The notes beneath the pieces were generated by a model that had not been told where the DNA came from, ran no database searches, and saw only the letters and a list, made by a program, of their open reading frames with translations. A stretch of 64,000 nt of DNA from Mesorhizobium sp. WSM2240 (GTDB lineage: Bacteria; Pseudomonadota; Alphaproteobacteria; Rhizobiales; Rhizobiaceae), in NCBI RefSeq assembly GCF_040438645.1, contig NZ_CP159256.1, positions 620,001 to 684,000 of the forward strand, read 5' to 3'. Both the position numbers and the translations under genes were made by a program. Positions 35,462 to 44,539 of this stretch are shown here, one piece after another (position 1 is the stretch's first letter; each line of letters opens with the position of its first letter).

Positions 35462-35804
35462 ATGGACCCCTTTTGCTGTTTGCGAGGGATAATATGGGCC
35501 GAGCCAACACCAACAACCCGCCCATCCTGGGGAGCACCGGTTTTGCCACCGCTTTCGAAGGATTATCTCCCTAGCCTATTACGGCGCGGCTGCGAGCGAC
35601 GGATTTCAAAAGCTAGCTCCCATAGGATCGACATGGAACTTCGCCGATTGGGGATAGCCAACCGCATTGGGCTCCCCTTTTGGAGGAAGGACTGACGGGT
35701 CGATCCTTCCCGAACGGCCATTTGGAGGTCTCCCGTAAGTCCGCAAGCGCTTCCGACTGCGCCCGGCAAACCTCGTATGGCCTACATCAGCGGCAGTGTC
35801 CGGG
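35462..35804. other. Intergenic, nothing recognised
   Basis: About 340 bases between two minus-strand genes; it should hold the promoter of the glycosidase gene. Confidence 0.4.
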
Positions 35805-37031
35805 TCATGGATAGGCAATAGGAATAGGGACTTCCGGAGGAATCAGAAGCAAATCCCTCCACCGAAGCAGGAACCGCTCTTTGGTGGCGCCCGAGGCCAC
35901 CTCCTGCAGCACGCGTCCGGTCTCCGCTTTTTCTTCCAGATTCCGGAGCAGCACGCGCCGCATCGCCGAGCTGATCGCCTCAGGGTTTTTTGGCGGGACC
36001 TGCGCGCAGATGCCGCCCACCGCCTCGACCAACGCGCTGTCTTCGGACACGATCGGCAGCAGTCCCATATAGGCCGCCTCCAAAGCGGGCATGCCGAACC
36101 CCTCCAGAAGGCTTGGCAAGATGAATGCCTCGGCATTCGCGTAAAGCCAGCGCAGCTGCCTGTCCGGTACATAGCCGGGCATCACAACACCCGGCACCGC
36201 TTTGACGAACTCCATGATCTGTTCGTGGCCGTCGCCTCGCGGGCCGCACAGGACATATTTCACTCCCTGCGCATGGAACCCGCCCTTCCGATAGGCTTCA
36301 AGAGCGGCGATCTGATTCTTGCGCGTTTCGAACGCGCCCACCGTCAGGAAAAACCGGCCGTCTACGGCCGGGACTGGCTCCGATGGGCCGTCGAACAGTT
36401 CGGTGCGAACATAGAGCGGAATTGTCTCCAGGAACCGAAAGTCCGATCCAAACAGCGATGTGAAGTTGCCCTTCGACCAGTCGCTGACGAAAACGACGCC
36501 CGGCTTCTGCCGGCGGATTTTCTCGTAGGCGATGCGATAGCTCTCTGTGGTCCTGGGGTCGTAGAGGGCGCTGTGCGTCAAGGGGCCGACATCGTGGCAA
36601 AGGACGATGTCTTTTTCTGCGAGCTCAGACCTCAGGACATAGAGCGGATCGAGAAAAAGCCGGACGCCGCCTTCGCCTGCTTTGTCGTTGATCAGGCAGA
36701 ACCTGCTGTCCCTGAACCAGCTGATTTCAAGCATCATCAACCGGGCCACCACCTTGCGGGCGAGACCTTCTGGGGCAATGGATCCCAGCCGCCAGTATCG
36801 GGCTCGCGCGTGTTTCGGCACGAACTCGCGGCAAAGATCCTTGGCGATATGGTAGGCCCCGGTTCTATTCAATATCGAGAGCGAGTTGTCGATCAGCAAA
36901 GCGGACGCCGCCCCGGTACGGGCCACGGCCTCGGCGTCTTCCAACCTGTGTTCATGCGGAAATGGGGCTGCGCGCCCGTTCTCGGTTCGCAGAGATTCCG
37001 CCCCTTCGGCTTTGATGCTTGAGCTGTCCAT
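35805..37031 (-). CDS. GT4-family glycosyltransferase
   Basis: GT-B retaining transferase. The C-terminal nucleotide-sugar site is clear: FLTVGAFETRKNQIAALEAY, MPGYVPDRQLRWLYANAEAF and the EX7E-type region LPSLLEGFGMPALEAAYMGL. 408 residues from MDSSSIKAEG, which is preceded by CGGAGAC; an ATG 168 nt upstream exists but the extra sequence is not protein-like. Likely adds a sugar to the EPS repeat unit at the cytoplasmic face. Confidence 0.9.
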   Translation of the reverse strand: MDSSSIKAEGAESLRTENGRAAPFPHEHRLEDAEAVARTGAASALLIDNSLSILNRTGAYHIAKDLCREFVPKHARARYWRLGSIAPEGLARKVVARLMMLEISWFRDSRFCLINDKAGEGGVRLFLDPLYVLRSELAEKDIVLCHDVGPLTHSALYDPRTTESYRIAYEKIRRQKPGVVFVSDWSKGNFTSLFGSDFRFLETIPLYVRTELFDGPSEPVPAVDGRFFLTVGAFETRKNQIAALEAYRKGGFHAQGVKYVLCGPRGDGHEQIMEFVKAVPGVVMPGYVPDRQLRWLYANAEAFILPSLLEGFGMPALEAAYMGLLPIVSEDSALVEAVGGICAQVPPKNPEAISSAMRRVLLRNLEEKAETGRVLQEVASGATKERFLLRWRDLLLIPPEVPIPIAYP

Positions 37032-37369
37032 GTCTCCGATCCGAGATGCGACCGCTGGAAGGTAGCACGCCGGGGTCGATGGAAAACTTCGCACTTGGGA
37101 GTAGGCGGTTTCAGGCCGGATGGCCCAAATGGGCCATACGTACGATGCCGGAGTGTCTATCGTCGCGAACGCGCACTGCGCTCGGCAAACAGGTCCCAAC
37201 TCCTGTGGGTTGTTCCCGAAAGGCAGACCATGACTGGATGCGGGTTCGCCCGACCTGGCCGCACCGCCGTCGACCGATCAAATCTGCGCCGGTGCTTCGA
37301 GCCGGAGACTGAGGGGCGGTCCGGGCTGGCTCCCGCCGCACGGGTGAGTGCGTGCAAGGCTTCTGTTGT
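37032..37369. other. Intergenic, nothing recognised
   Basis: About 340 bases; frames on both strands look non-coding. Confidence 0.4.
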
Positions 37370-38368
37370 TTACCGCAGAAAGCTGTCGCAGTGGCGATAG
37401 GCATTGATCATGGCGCGCTCGCCCTCTGGGCCTGTGCCGTTGACGCCGTGCTCCATGCCGATAATTCCGCGGTAGCCCTTCTCGTGAAGGTGCTGGAACA
37501 CATTAACGTAATTGATCTCGCCCGTTGTCGGCTCGTTCCGCCCAGGATAGTCGGCGACCTGGAAATAAGTAATTTCTTCCCAAGTATGGTCGATGTCTCC
37601 CAAGATGTTCCCGTCCATTATCTGATGATGGTAGATGTCGAACAAGATCTTGCACGAGGGCCGATTTACTGCCCGGCATAGCAGAAAAGCGTCGCGTACA
37701 CTGCTGAGAAAAATCGTCGGGCGCTGCACTAATGAATTCACGGGCTCGATCGCCATTGTCAGCCCTTCGGGCTCCACGATGTCAGCGGCGCGCCGCAGCG
37801 CGTCGATGATGTTCGCCATCTGATACTGGTGCGGCAGGGATGGGTGGCGATCCCCAAGCAAGATCGTAACCCATTTAGAATCGAAGCGACGGGCCACCGG
37901 CAATGTTTCCTTTATAGAGCTCAGGAAGTACTCCAGCGCCTCTGGATCTCCTGCGGTCAAGTAAAGGGATGGCTTGAGCGTCAGGTCCGACGCTATGAAG
38001 ACCCCGAGTTCCATCGTGTTCCGGTGCAACGCTTCAGCAATCTTATCTTGTTGGGCTTCCGATCGCCAGTGAAGTATGTTGTCCTCCCAAGCGCGAAATC
38101 CCTCGTCGGCCGCGAACGTTATTTGGTCGATGTAGTCCGGCCCTGCAAGATTGGCGAACATGCCGAAGTGAGGTGCGAATTTCATCTTGAACGCGCTGGG
38201 GCTGAGCTTTCCCGCAGCTTCGGGAGCACTGGAATAGGAGGAGGACCCTTCAGAGAAATGCTCCGCTGTGTCGTTCGTACAGCCAGACACTGCCGCTCCG
38301 ATTGTCCCAAGCGCACCTCGCAGGATGAAGCGTCGATCAACTGTCATCGTAGGTCTGAGGTGAGCCAT
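37370..38368 (-). CDS. Exported hydroxypyruvate isomerase-like TIM-barrel protein
   Basis: Xylose-isomerase-like (AP endonuclease 2) barrel with metal-ligand residues in MAIEPVNS, ILFDIYHHQ and GMEHG, the last as in Hyi-type isomerases. The N-terminus has a twin-arginine motif DRRFILRGALG and a lipobox-like VSGC shortly after, so it is probably exported by Tat and perhaps lipidated. That location is unusual for the family but known for secreted sugar-isomerase-like proteins. Start at 38368 or 38347, both just before the Tat motif. Substrate unknown. Confidence 0.82.
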   Translation of the reverse strand: MAHLRPTMTVDRRFILRGALGTIGAAVSGCTNDTAEHFSEGSSSYSSAPEAAGKLSPSAFKMKFAPHFGMFANLAGPDYIDQITFAADEGFRAWEDNILHWRSEAQQDKIAEALHRNTMELGVFIASDLTLKPSLYLTAGDPEALEYFLSSIKETLPVARRFDSKWVTILLGDRHPSLPHQYQMANIIDALRRAADIVEPEGLTMAIEPVNSLVQRPTIFLSSVRDAFLLCRAVNRPSCKILFDIYHHQIMDGNILGDIDHTWEEITYFQVADYPGRNEPTTGEINYVNVFQHLHEKGYRGIIGMEHGVNGTGPEGERAMINAYRHCDSFLR

Positions 38369-39013
38369 TTGTGGTAACGCTGCTTCAGGGTTGATTTGCT
38401 TTTTCCGCCCCTCAGAGGGCACAGTAAGTCCCTTTGGTGAGCGGAATTGGTGTGGACTTGGACTGGCCGTATTCACGGCGATCGGCAACCTCACAGGATT
38501 GCGCCGCACGCGCGAGTTCCCCTTTTCGCCAGCCCTGTCATTCATTGGGATGGGTAGCGATACTTCGCTTGGCACGGTCCATTAAACCTGCCTACGCCCA
38601 CGGTGCGTCGGTCGCGGGCCAGGTAACCGCAAGGTGCCCTTATTGCGGGCGTTGACACCAAAACGCTGATCGCCGCGTCCAACGGTGAGATATTTTTTTG
38701 ACGCGGATTGGCTGCGAGGTTGCCTCGTGCATTACAGCTTGAATCTCTGAGGGCGCGTTCCAGGGCGCGTACTCATGAGAATCTGGTTCTACGAGCGTGG
38801 CTCCCCATCCCTCAATAGTTTAGCCGAGTTAGCGAGCATGCACTCCTTTAGTTGAATAACAGCCCATTGTGATGACTTTATGAATGCGAAGTCGGCAATA
38901 GAATTGATGACCTTCGCCTGGGGGTGAAAGCTCGTAGATTTTCCAGAAAAAGCCAGCGGTTGAATGGCTCGGGGCCTAGGTCTTTGCCCAGGGGAAGACC
39001 CTGGGAGGCATTA
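38369..39013. other. Divergent intergenic region
   Basis: About 645 bases without a credible gene. GGGAGG at 39003-39008 is the ribosome site for the next gene. Confidence 0.4.
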
Positions 39014-40756
39014 ATGGTGAAGAGCCGCACTCTTCTTATCCTGAAATGTGGGCTGCTGCTCACATTGATCATCCTCACCAATGGCGGTTTGGAGGAACGC
39101 CTGCGGGTGCTGTTGCTCGAACAGCGTCTGCTAACCTTTACAGTCTTCAGCTTGATTTGGGTCGTTTCGCTGACCGCCGTGTTGGCTGCTGCCTTCCAGC
39201 CCAGCATGGTCGTTCGACTTGTCTGGGCCGCCCCGTTGGCGATTTCGGGTGCGGTAGCCTATGGCTACTATCGGGTGCAAGGTTCGGAATTCTTCATCTT
39301 CGACGTTCTGAATTTTTGGGTAGCTCGCCATGAGGTGCAAAGAGCGTCGGAGTTCTATTCGGATGCGGTCTGGTCCTCGCTCGCCGTCTTCATGTTGGGC
39401 ATCGTGGCAATTGCGATGCCCCCTGTCGTTTCGTTAGGGGTGGCACGCAAGATTCGGTACTGGTCGCCTTGGCTTCCCATGGTGCCGGTTCTCCTCATAG
39501 CAGGCGTCGTCGTTGTCAGGGACGGCAAGGGCTCGCAAGCGCTGCCCAAACAGTTCGCCCCGCTCTCGCTGGCTGCGGTCGCAGCTTACAAGGTCAACAC
39601 CGGCTCGTTCGTGAAGCGACATGCCGTCTCGATGACGCCCGGAAAACCGCTCGCGCGCGCCGTGGTGGTGGTTGTCGACGAGAGCATTCGCTCAGATTTC
39701 GTGAGCCTTGAGCCTGGAAATTCGGTCACTCCGGAGCTGGCCAACCTGCGGGAGCATTGGATCGACTTCAGTCCGGCAGTATCCAGCGGCAATTGCTCCC
39801 ACCTGTCGAACGCGATGCTTCGGTTTATGGCCGATCGCCGCGACCTCGTCCGCTCTGTCCACACGAGCCCGACGGGTTGGCAATACGCAAAGAAGGCCGG
39901 TTTTCGCACCGTATATATCGACGCGCAGCCCAGCTTCATCGGCGTCTATGGCAAGCTTCAAAACTACATGAGCCCCGCCGAAGCGATATTGATCGATCGA
40001 TTCTACAAAATCGACAGCACATTTGCGTCGTACGCCCTAGACGACGAACTCGTCCGAATCGTGCTCGAGGAGATGAGCGCCGGGGATCGCGTTTTCATCT
40101 ATGCAAACAAAAATGGCGCTCATTTCCCATACAGCGACGGATCGCCGGAAGGGCTGCTGCCCGACGAGACAGAGGCCGTCGAAGCAGATGCGGACAGCTT
40201 CGCCGCGGAACTCCAGACATATGCGAAGGCAGTGCGCTGGTCGACCGACCGGACGATGTCTCGCCTGATCCGCGAGGCGGCCTGGAGCGACGCGACCGTG
40301 ATCTACACGTCGGATCACGGACAGAACTTCAGCCCTGGTCGGCTGACGCATTGCACCACCTCCCCGAATGTCGATCCGAACGAGGCCATCGTTCCATTGA
40401 TGGTCGCGTCTGGGGACGCCAGCCTTCAACGCCGCTTCGAGGCGGTTGCCGCACGATACCCTGGCCACGCTACCCATTTCGCGATTGCGCCAACGCTGCT
40501 CGAGCTGATGGGGTATAAGCCATCTGACATCGCAAAGCGGTACGAAGGCTCGCTGCTTCGAGACCTTTCCTGGAAGCCTCAATTCGTATCCGATGACATC
40601 CTCGGATTGTTCTCGATACGGCCGACATGGCACGTGGTCGACCCAATGCTGCAGAAGAGGTATCGCTCGCTGGACGACTTCTATAGCGCGCACACGGGAA
40701 CATCCCTCAGCTTCTGTAAGGGCAGCGTTCCCTGCAACGGTACTATCCTGCACTGA
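39014..40756 (+). CDS. Sulfatase-fold membrane enzyme (phosphoethanolamine/phosphoglycerol transferase-like)
   Basis: 580 residues. Four or five N-terminal membrane segments (first 170 residues), then an alkaline-phosphatase-fold periplasmic domain: VVVVVDESIRSDF (about 218), GNCSHLSNAMLRF (about 258, expected nucleophile region), IYTSDHGQNFSPG (about 432, metal ligands) and GHATHFAIAPTLLELMGY. This is the EptA/OpgE-type layout: it moves a phospholipid head group onto LPS, EPS or periplasmic glucan. Followed by a phosphatidylserine synthase gene, which would feed phosphatidylethanolamine supply. Sulfatase proper is less likely because no CxPxR motif is present. Confidence 0.85.
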   Translation: MVKSRTLLILKCGLLLTLIILTNGGLEERLRVLLLEQRLLTFTVFSLIWVVSLTAVLAAAFQPSMVVRLVWAAPLAISGAVAYGYYRVQGSEFFIFDVLNFWVARHEVQRASEFYSDAVWSSLAVFMLGIVAIAMPPVVSLGVARKIRYWSPWLPMVPVLLIAGVVVVRDGKGSQALPKQFAPLSLAAVAAYKVNTGSFVKRHAVSMTPGKPLARAVVVVVDESIRSDFVSLEPGNSVTPELANLREHWIDFSPAVSSGNCSHLSNAMLRFMADRRDLVRSVHTSPTGWQYAKKAGFRTVYIDAQPSFIGVYGKLQNYMSPAEAILIDRFYKIDSTFASYALDDELVRIVLEEMSAGDRVFIYANKNGAHFPYSDGSPEGLLPDETEAVEADADSFAAELQTYAKAVRWSTDRTMSRLIREAAWSDATVIYTSDHGQNFSPGRLTHCTTSPNVDPNEAIVPLMVASGDASLQRRFEAVAARYPGHATHFAIAPTLLELMGYKPSDIAKRYEGSLLRDLSWKPQFVSDDILGLFSIRPTWHVVDPMLQKRYRSLDDFYSAHTGTSLSFCKGSVPCNGTILH

Positions 40757-41014
40757 AAGCGCGGACCCCGAGCCTCGGTCAGAGGCGCGAGGGGTGCGCT
40801 CGTTCCTTTCGGTCCTTCAAGGCTGCTCGGGCTATGCTCCACAGATACCCGGAATTGACAAAGGCCCTACCTCTCTTCGCCGATACCGTAGCCCACTTGC
40901 TAAATTGACCGCGTGGGCCTGATGTCCTCTGATAAGCTGTCGGTCTCAAAGCCAGCGGGCAGGCTGTCTATCGGGAACGTGTGGCAAAGGGTTATTCTCG
41001 GGCGAGAGGCATCA

Positions 41015-41800
41015 ATGGTCGATTGGCACCGTGTGGATGGGCAGAAAAGTTCATCCCGAACTGCTCAGCTGTTGCCTAACGCGATCACGGCGTTGGCGCT
41101 CTGCTCGGGCCTCATCTCGATTCGTTTTTCGATCGAGAAGGAATTCGATTATGCGCTGGCCGCGATCGTAGTGGCGGCCGTCCTCGACGGCCTCGACGGC
41201 AGACTCGCCCGGTTGCTTCGCGTCGCGTCACGGTTTGGAGCAGAGTTCGACAGCCTGGCCGACTTCCTCAGTTTCGGCCTAGCGCCGATCGTGCTTCTGT
41301 TCTTCTGGACCGAGGATGCGATGACGGGGCCGACAAGCTTGTGCCTGATGGCATTCGCCCTTGGCTCGGCCACGCGTCTTGCTCGCTTCAATGCACAGTC
41401 GGGACCCCGAGAGGCGACTTGGCGGAAGGCCTATTTTACCGGCATGCCTACACCCAGCGCGGCCCTGGCGGTCTTGTTGCCGGTTTCCGTGGCGATGCCG
41501 CCACCAAGCTCCGCGCAATGGATCGGCCTCTACACCCTGCTGATTGCACTGTTGATGGTGTCAAAGGTCCCGACCTTCTCGGGGAAGAAGTGGGCCATCG
41601 GGTCGTCCAGATCGGTGATGGCTGGCCTTTTCGGAACAGTCGCCGTGCTGTTGGCGATCGTAGTCCTTTATCCGCGCGAGCTCCTGGTGATCTTCACTGT
41701 TCTGTACCTGTCCTCCATCCCGATCAGCTGGATTAGTTTCCGGCACGATCAAAGGATCCATGACGGTGTTCCGGTCGATGCGCGGAAGCGTTGGATCTGA
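41015..41800 (+). CDS. pssA: CDP-diacylglycerol-serine O-phosphatidyltransferase
   Basis: CDP-alcohol phosphatidyltransferase with the full motif DGx2ARx8Gx3Dx3D (DGRLARLLRVASRFG, AEFDSLAD; about 57-82), after LLPNAITALALCSGLISIRF, which marks PssA-type enzymes. About seven membrane segments. Makes phosphatidylserine, the precursor of phosphatidylethanolamine. The start at MVDWHRVDG has GAGAGG upstream; an in-frame GTG at 40913 would add 34 residues. Probably a second copy beside the housekeeping psd-pssA pair, since no psd gene is adjacent (inference). Confidence 0.88.
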   Translation: MVDWHRVDGQKSSSRTAQLLPNAITALALCSGLISIRFSIEKEFDYALAAIVVAAVLDGLDGRLARLLRVASRFGAEFDSLADFLSFGLAPIVLLFFWTEDAMTGPTSLCLMAFALGSATRLARFNAQSGPREATWRKAYFTGMPTPSAALAVLLPVSVAMPPPSSAQWIGLYTLLIALLMVSKVPTFSGKKWAIGSSRSVMAGLFGTVAVLLAIVVLYPRELLVIFTVLYLSSIPISWISFRHDQRIHDGVPVDARKRWI

Positions 41801-42076
41801 AACCGGGAGGGGGCGTCGGCGATTAGTCACGCAGAGGTTTCGCTGGGGCTTCCTTAGCCAGTTCGCCATTGACCGACTGATCCTGCGCAGCCAGCTCGGA
41901 AGGGGCAAGCGCCGAGACGATGACCTCGTCCGGTGGCCGTCTTCGCCTTCCTAGCTAGATGGGCAAGTACCGCTCGACCTGTTCTTTCCATCCTGCAGTC
42001 GGGTGACAACGACAAGCTTCCTGCAACCTCCGCAAAGCATCCGGGACAACGGGTGGAGATCCGGCCAAGCCGTACC

Positions 42077-42820
42077 CTAACTCCGCGACTCCACGCGAGT
42101 CGAATTCGATTCCAGCACCGCCACCATATTGGGGTCAAGGACAAGTTTTTGCTTGCCAAAATACAGTTTGGTCAGAATGGCTGCCGTAAGACGTCTTCCC
42201 GCGACTATCGGGATTTTTCTGATTGCGTTGGCGATCCCAAGGCCGAGCACCGTGACCGATTGGGCATGCATGCGGACTATCCTCAGGCCAGAACTCCTGC
42301 AAATTTGGTCCAGCTTTCCGAGGCCTATCAGGGTCCGGTGCGTCATGTCGCCATTGAAAATCGGCGCGGAGAACGGGCTGTCCCCGCTGGGAAAGCGCGC
42401 GACGATCCGCCCTCCCTCCGAGAGGGTCTTTCTGGCGTCCTTCAGCATCTCAATCAGCTCGTCCGCTTCGATGTGCTCGAACACATCGAATGCCACGACG
42501 AGATCGAACCGGCGGCCGCCTGCAACTTTGCTAATCCCCTCGCCGGAACTGAAGGCTTCAATTTTCGAGCTGCGCGCGCGCCTGACCAATTCTGTGTCGA
42601 GTTCGTTCCCCGCGTATACAAAGCCGCACTCATGGCAATACTTCGCGAAATTTGCGTTTCCGAAGCCGATCTCGAACACTGATAGGCGCTTGGTGTTGTC
42701 AATTCCGCAGCATTCCAGTTCTTTTGTGAAATACACACGGTCTTCCTCCGGAAGGCAGTAGAAGTTGTCCTGGCTCCAGGATTTCCAGCTGCGGTAAGTG
42801 TTGAAATCGGCGTCGGCCAT
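42077..42820 (-). CDS. Class I SAM-dependent methyltransferase
   Basis: 247 residues. Rossmann motif I VFEIGFGNANFAKYC, motif II region GNELD, and FDLVVAFDVFEHIEADELIE with GGRIVARFPSGDSP. This is the Methyltransf_23/11 type often found in polysaccharide loci, where it methylates a sugar or carrier intermediate. 17 nt downstream of the flippase fragment, same strand. Confidence 0.85.
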   Translation of the reverse strand: MADADFNTYRSWKSWSQDNFYCLPEEDRVYFTKELECCGIDNTKRLSVFEIGFGNANFAKYCHECGFVYAGNELDTELVRRARSSKIEAFSSGEGISKVAGGRRFDLVVAFDVFEHIEADELIEMLKDARKTLSEGGRIVARFPSGDSPFSAPIFNGDMTHRTLIGLGKLDQICRSSGLRIVRMHAQSVTVLGLGIANAIRKIPIVAGRRLTAAILTKLYFGKQKLVLDPNMVAVLESNSTRVESRS

Positions 42821-42837
42821 CGCAAGCTTCCTCGGCC

Positions 42838-43614
42838 TCAGTGCTCGGGCACGCCAGTAGCCATTCTGACGCGTGGAGCTATTGACGGATTGAGCGCTGA
42901 GGTGATCCTGGCAACCTCATCACCCAGCGGAGGGCAGGTCGCCAAAAGGCCAGCCAGCTGGCCGGACGCCGCGCCGAGGCCCGCATCGGCCGCCTGCCCC
43001 AGCGAGCGCTCGAAGGTGAACCGGGCGGCCGGCGCGACGGCAAGAAGACCGGACGGCGACGATGCGGCGACGCGGCCGCTTCGCCGGACCGCGGCCGTCA
43101 GTTCGGACCATTTCCTACCAAGACGCCTGCGACGCAACGCTAACGTCACCAGCGCCTGGAACGGAACGATGAGCAGAGTGCTGGGGGCGGCGTCCTGTAG
43201 GCCGCCGAGGAATAGGGAGGCTGTAATTACGGGTACAGAAACGAGGATGACGATCAAGGAGCGCATGAACATGTCCCAGATCGACCCCATTGCGACCAAG
43301 CTGAAGGTGAAAAGTGACGCGACGGCGATGGCCTGCACCAGCGGGGCAGCCTCGCTCCACTGGTTACCGAGGACGATACCGATGACGGGGTACGCGAGCG
43401 CCGCGAGCATCACTGGCCGTAGCCACTCTCTGACCCGAACCACATAGGACGGCGAGCCTTCGGCAAGGCCGACAGAACATGCTGGTGCATCAACATTCCC
43501 CTGCGTTTTTGAGAGAGGGGTCTGAACACAATCTTTCGAAGGGCTGCGTTCAATGCGGCAGTCCCTGCCGATTGATGACGGCGCATTCACTTCCGTTCGA
43601 AGAACCCGCGCCAA
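42838..43614 (-). pseudogene. C-terminal fragment of a Wzx-type flippase
   Basis: From about residue 58 the sequence reads as the second half of a polysaccharide flippase (WLRPVMLAALAYPVIGIVLG, NQWSEAAPLVQAIAVASLF and then about five membrane segments and VPFQALVTLALRRRRLG). The ~250 residues that should precede it are absent, and the first ~57 residues are not membrane-like. It cannot be a working flippase alone. An intact Wzx is encoded at 62407-63909. Confidence 0.65.
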
Positions 43615-43784
43615 GTTCGATCATTCTGGATTTTCGTTGGTGCCGACAGTAGATGAAGCCGGGCTGGGAGAAAACCGACGAAAATGGAGAATGGCTGGTA
43701 GGCGTCTACGCCTTTTGGCTCACGGCGAGCGCGCCAATGCCCGTATTGAAGCATGGGCGCTCCACCTAAGGGCGCGTCCCGGCC

Positions 43785-43998
43785 CTGGACGCTGGCCTGG
43801 TGGCAGCGGCGCAGGCGGTCAAACATTACGAGATCGCCCATTACGGCACCCTCATCGCGTGGGCGGAACAGCTCCGAAAACCCGAAGCGGTGGAACTTTT
43901 GAACGCCACGCTCGAGGGAAGAAACGGCAACAGACGAAGCGCTCTCCGCTCTTGGAGAGGCCGGTGTGAACGAACGCGCATTGCAACAAGCCGCATAA
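43785..43998 (+). pseudogene. DUF892/YciF ferritin-like protein, C-terminal remnant
   Basis: VAAAQAVKHYEIAHYGTLIA and WAEQLRKPEAVELLNATLE are followed, after a one-base frame change, by TATDEALSALGEAGVNERAL and a stop. That is the end of a YciF-type stress protein. The N-terminal half is missing. Confidence 0.75.
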
Positions 43999-44010
43999 CC
44001 GCCTTGGGCG

Positions 44011-44036
44011 GAAGGACGGTCCCGGGACCGTCCTTC
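44011..44036. terminator. Perfect 26-bp palindrome after the yciF relic
   Basis: Arms GAAGGACGGTCCC and its exact complement with no spacer, 12 nt after the relic's stop. No T-run follows, so it is a terminator-like or target-like palindrome of unknown use. Confidence 0.4.
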
Positions 44037-44539
44037 ATACATTGCAAACGAACTCCTCCCAGTTTGCCCGTGCCCTGCTCGCCGGCGCCCTGAAGCGGCT
44101 CGAGGACCGGTCGCGGCGGCTGGAGATCGTATGGCTTAGCCTCCGAAGGTGCTAGACAAACGCGCACGGCATACCAGAAGGGGATTTCAGAAATTGCAAT
44201 GACTACAGCGGAGCGGCAGGCGCGTTTCCGCGCAGCCAGATAAGGCCAAGATCACGGAAGCCGGGCGGGCCGTCGAGGAAGCCATGCGGGAAGCAGGTGC
44301 GGCGATTCTTGGCGCGGTTGGTATCAAAGGGGTATTCAGATTGATCGCAGTTTTGCAACGGCCATCCAACCAAGCCGGTTTCGCCGCTTCCTGAGCCCGG
44401 TCACCGACTCACGCCTGTGTGCTCGCCCTACCTCAAAGGACGAGCTTGCCCGTGGGGCACGCCTAGGGTCTCCTATCGGAAGCAACAGCGCAATTGGGCT
44501 CAATCCTTCACAGATGTGTCTAATCGGGGCAAGCGACCG

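Larger units (their letters stand above)
43615..44539. other. Gene-poor stretch with decayed sequence
   Basis: Holds the yciF relic below, a perfect 26-bp palindrome, and short protein-like scraps (MTTAERQARFRAAR at about 44198 followed by a stop; ITEAGRAVEEAMREAGAAIL at about 44250). No intact gene. Confidence 0.5.

Noticed and set aside
41854..42159. 101-codon minus-strand frame before the methyltransferase end
   Set aside because: No start signal, no family-like sequence, and it overlaps the real gene in another frame.
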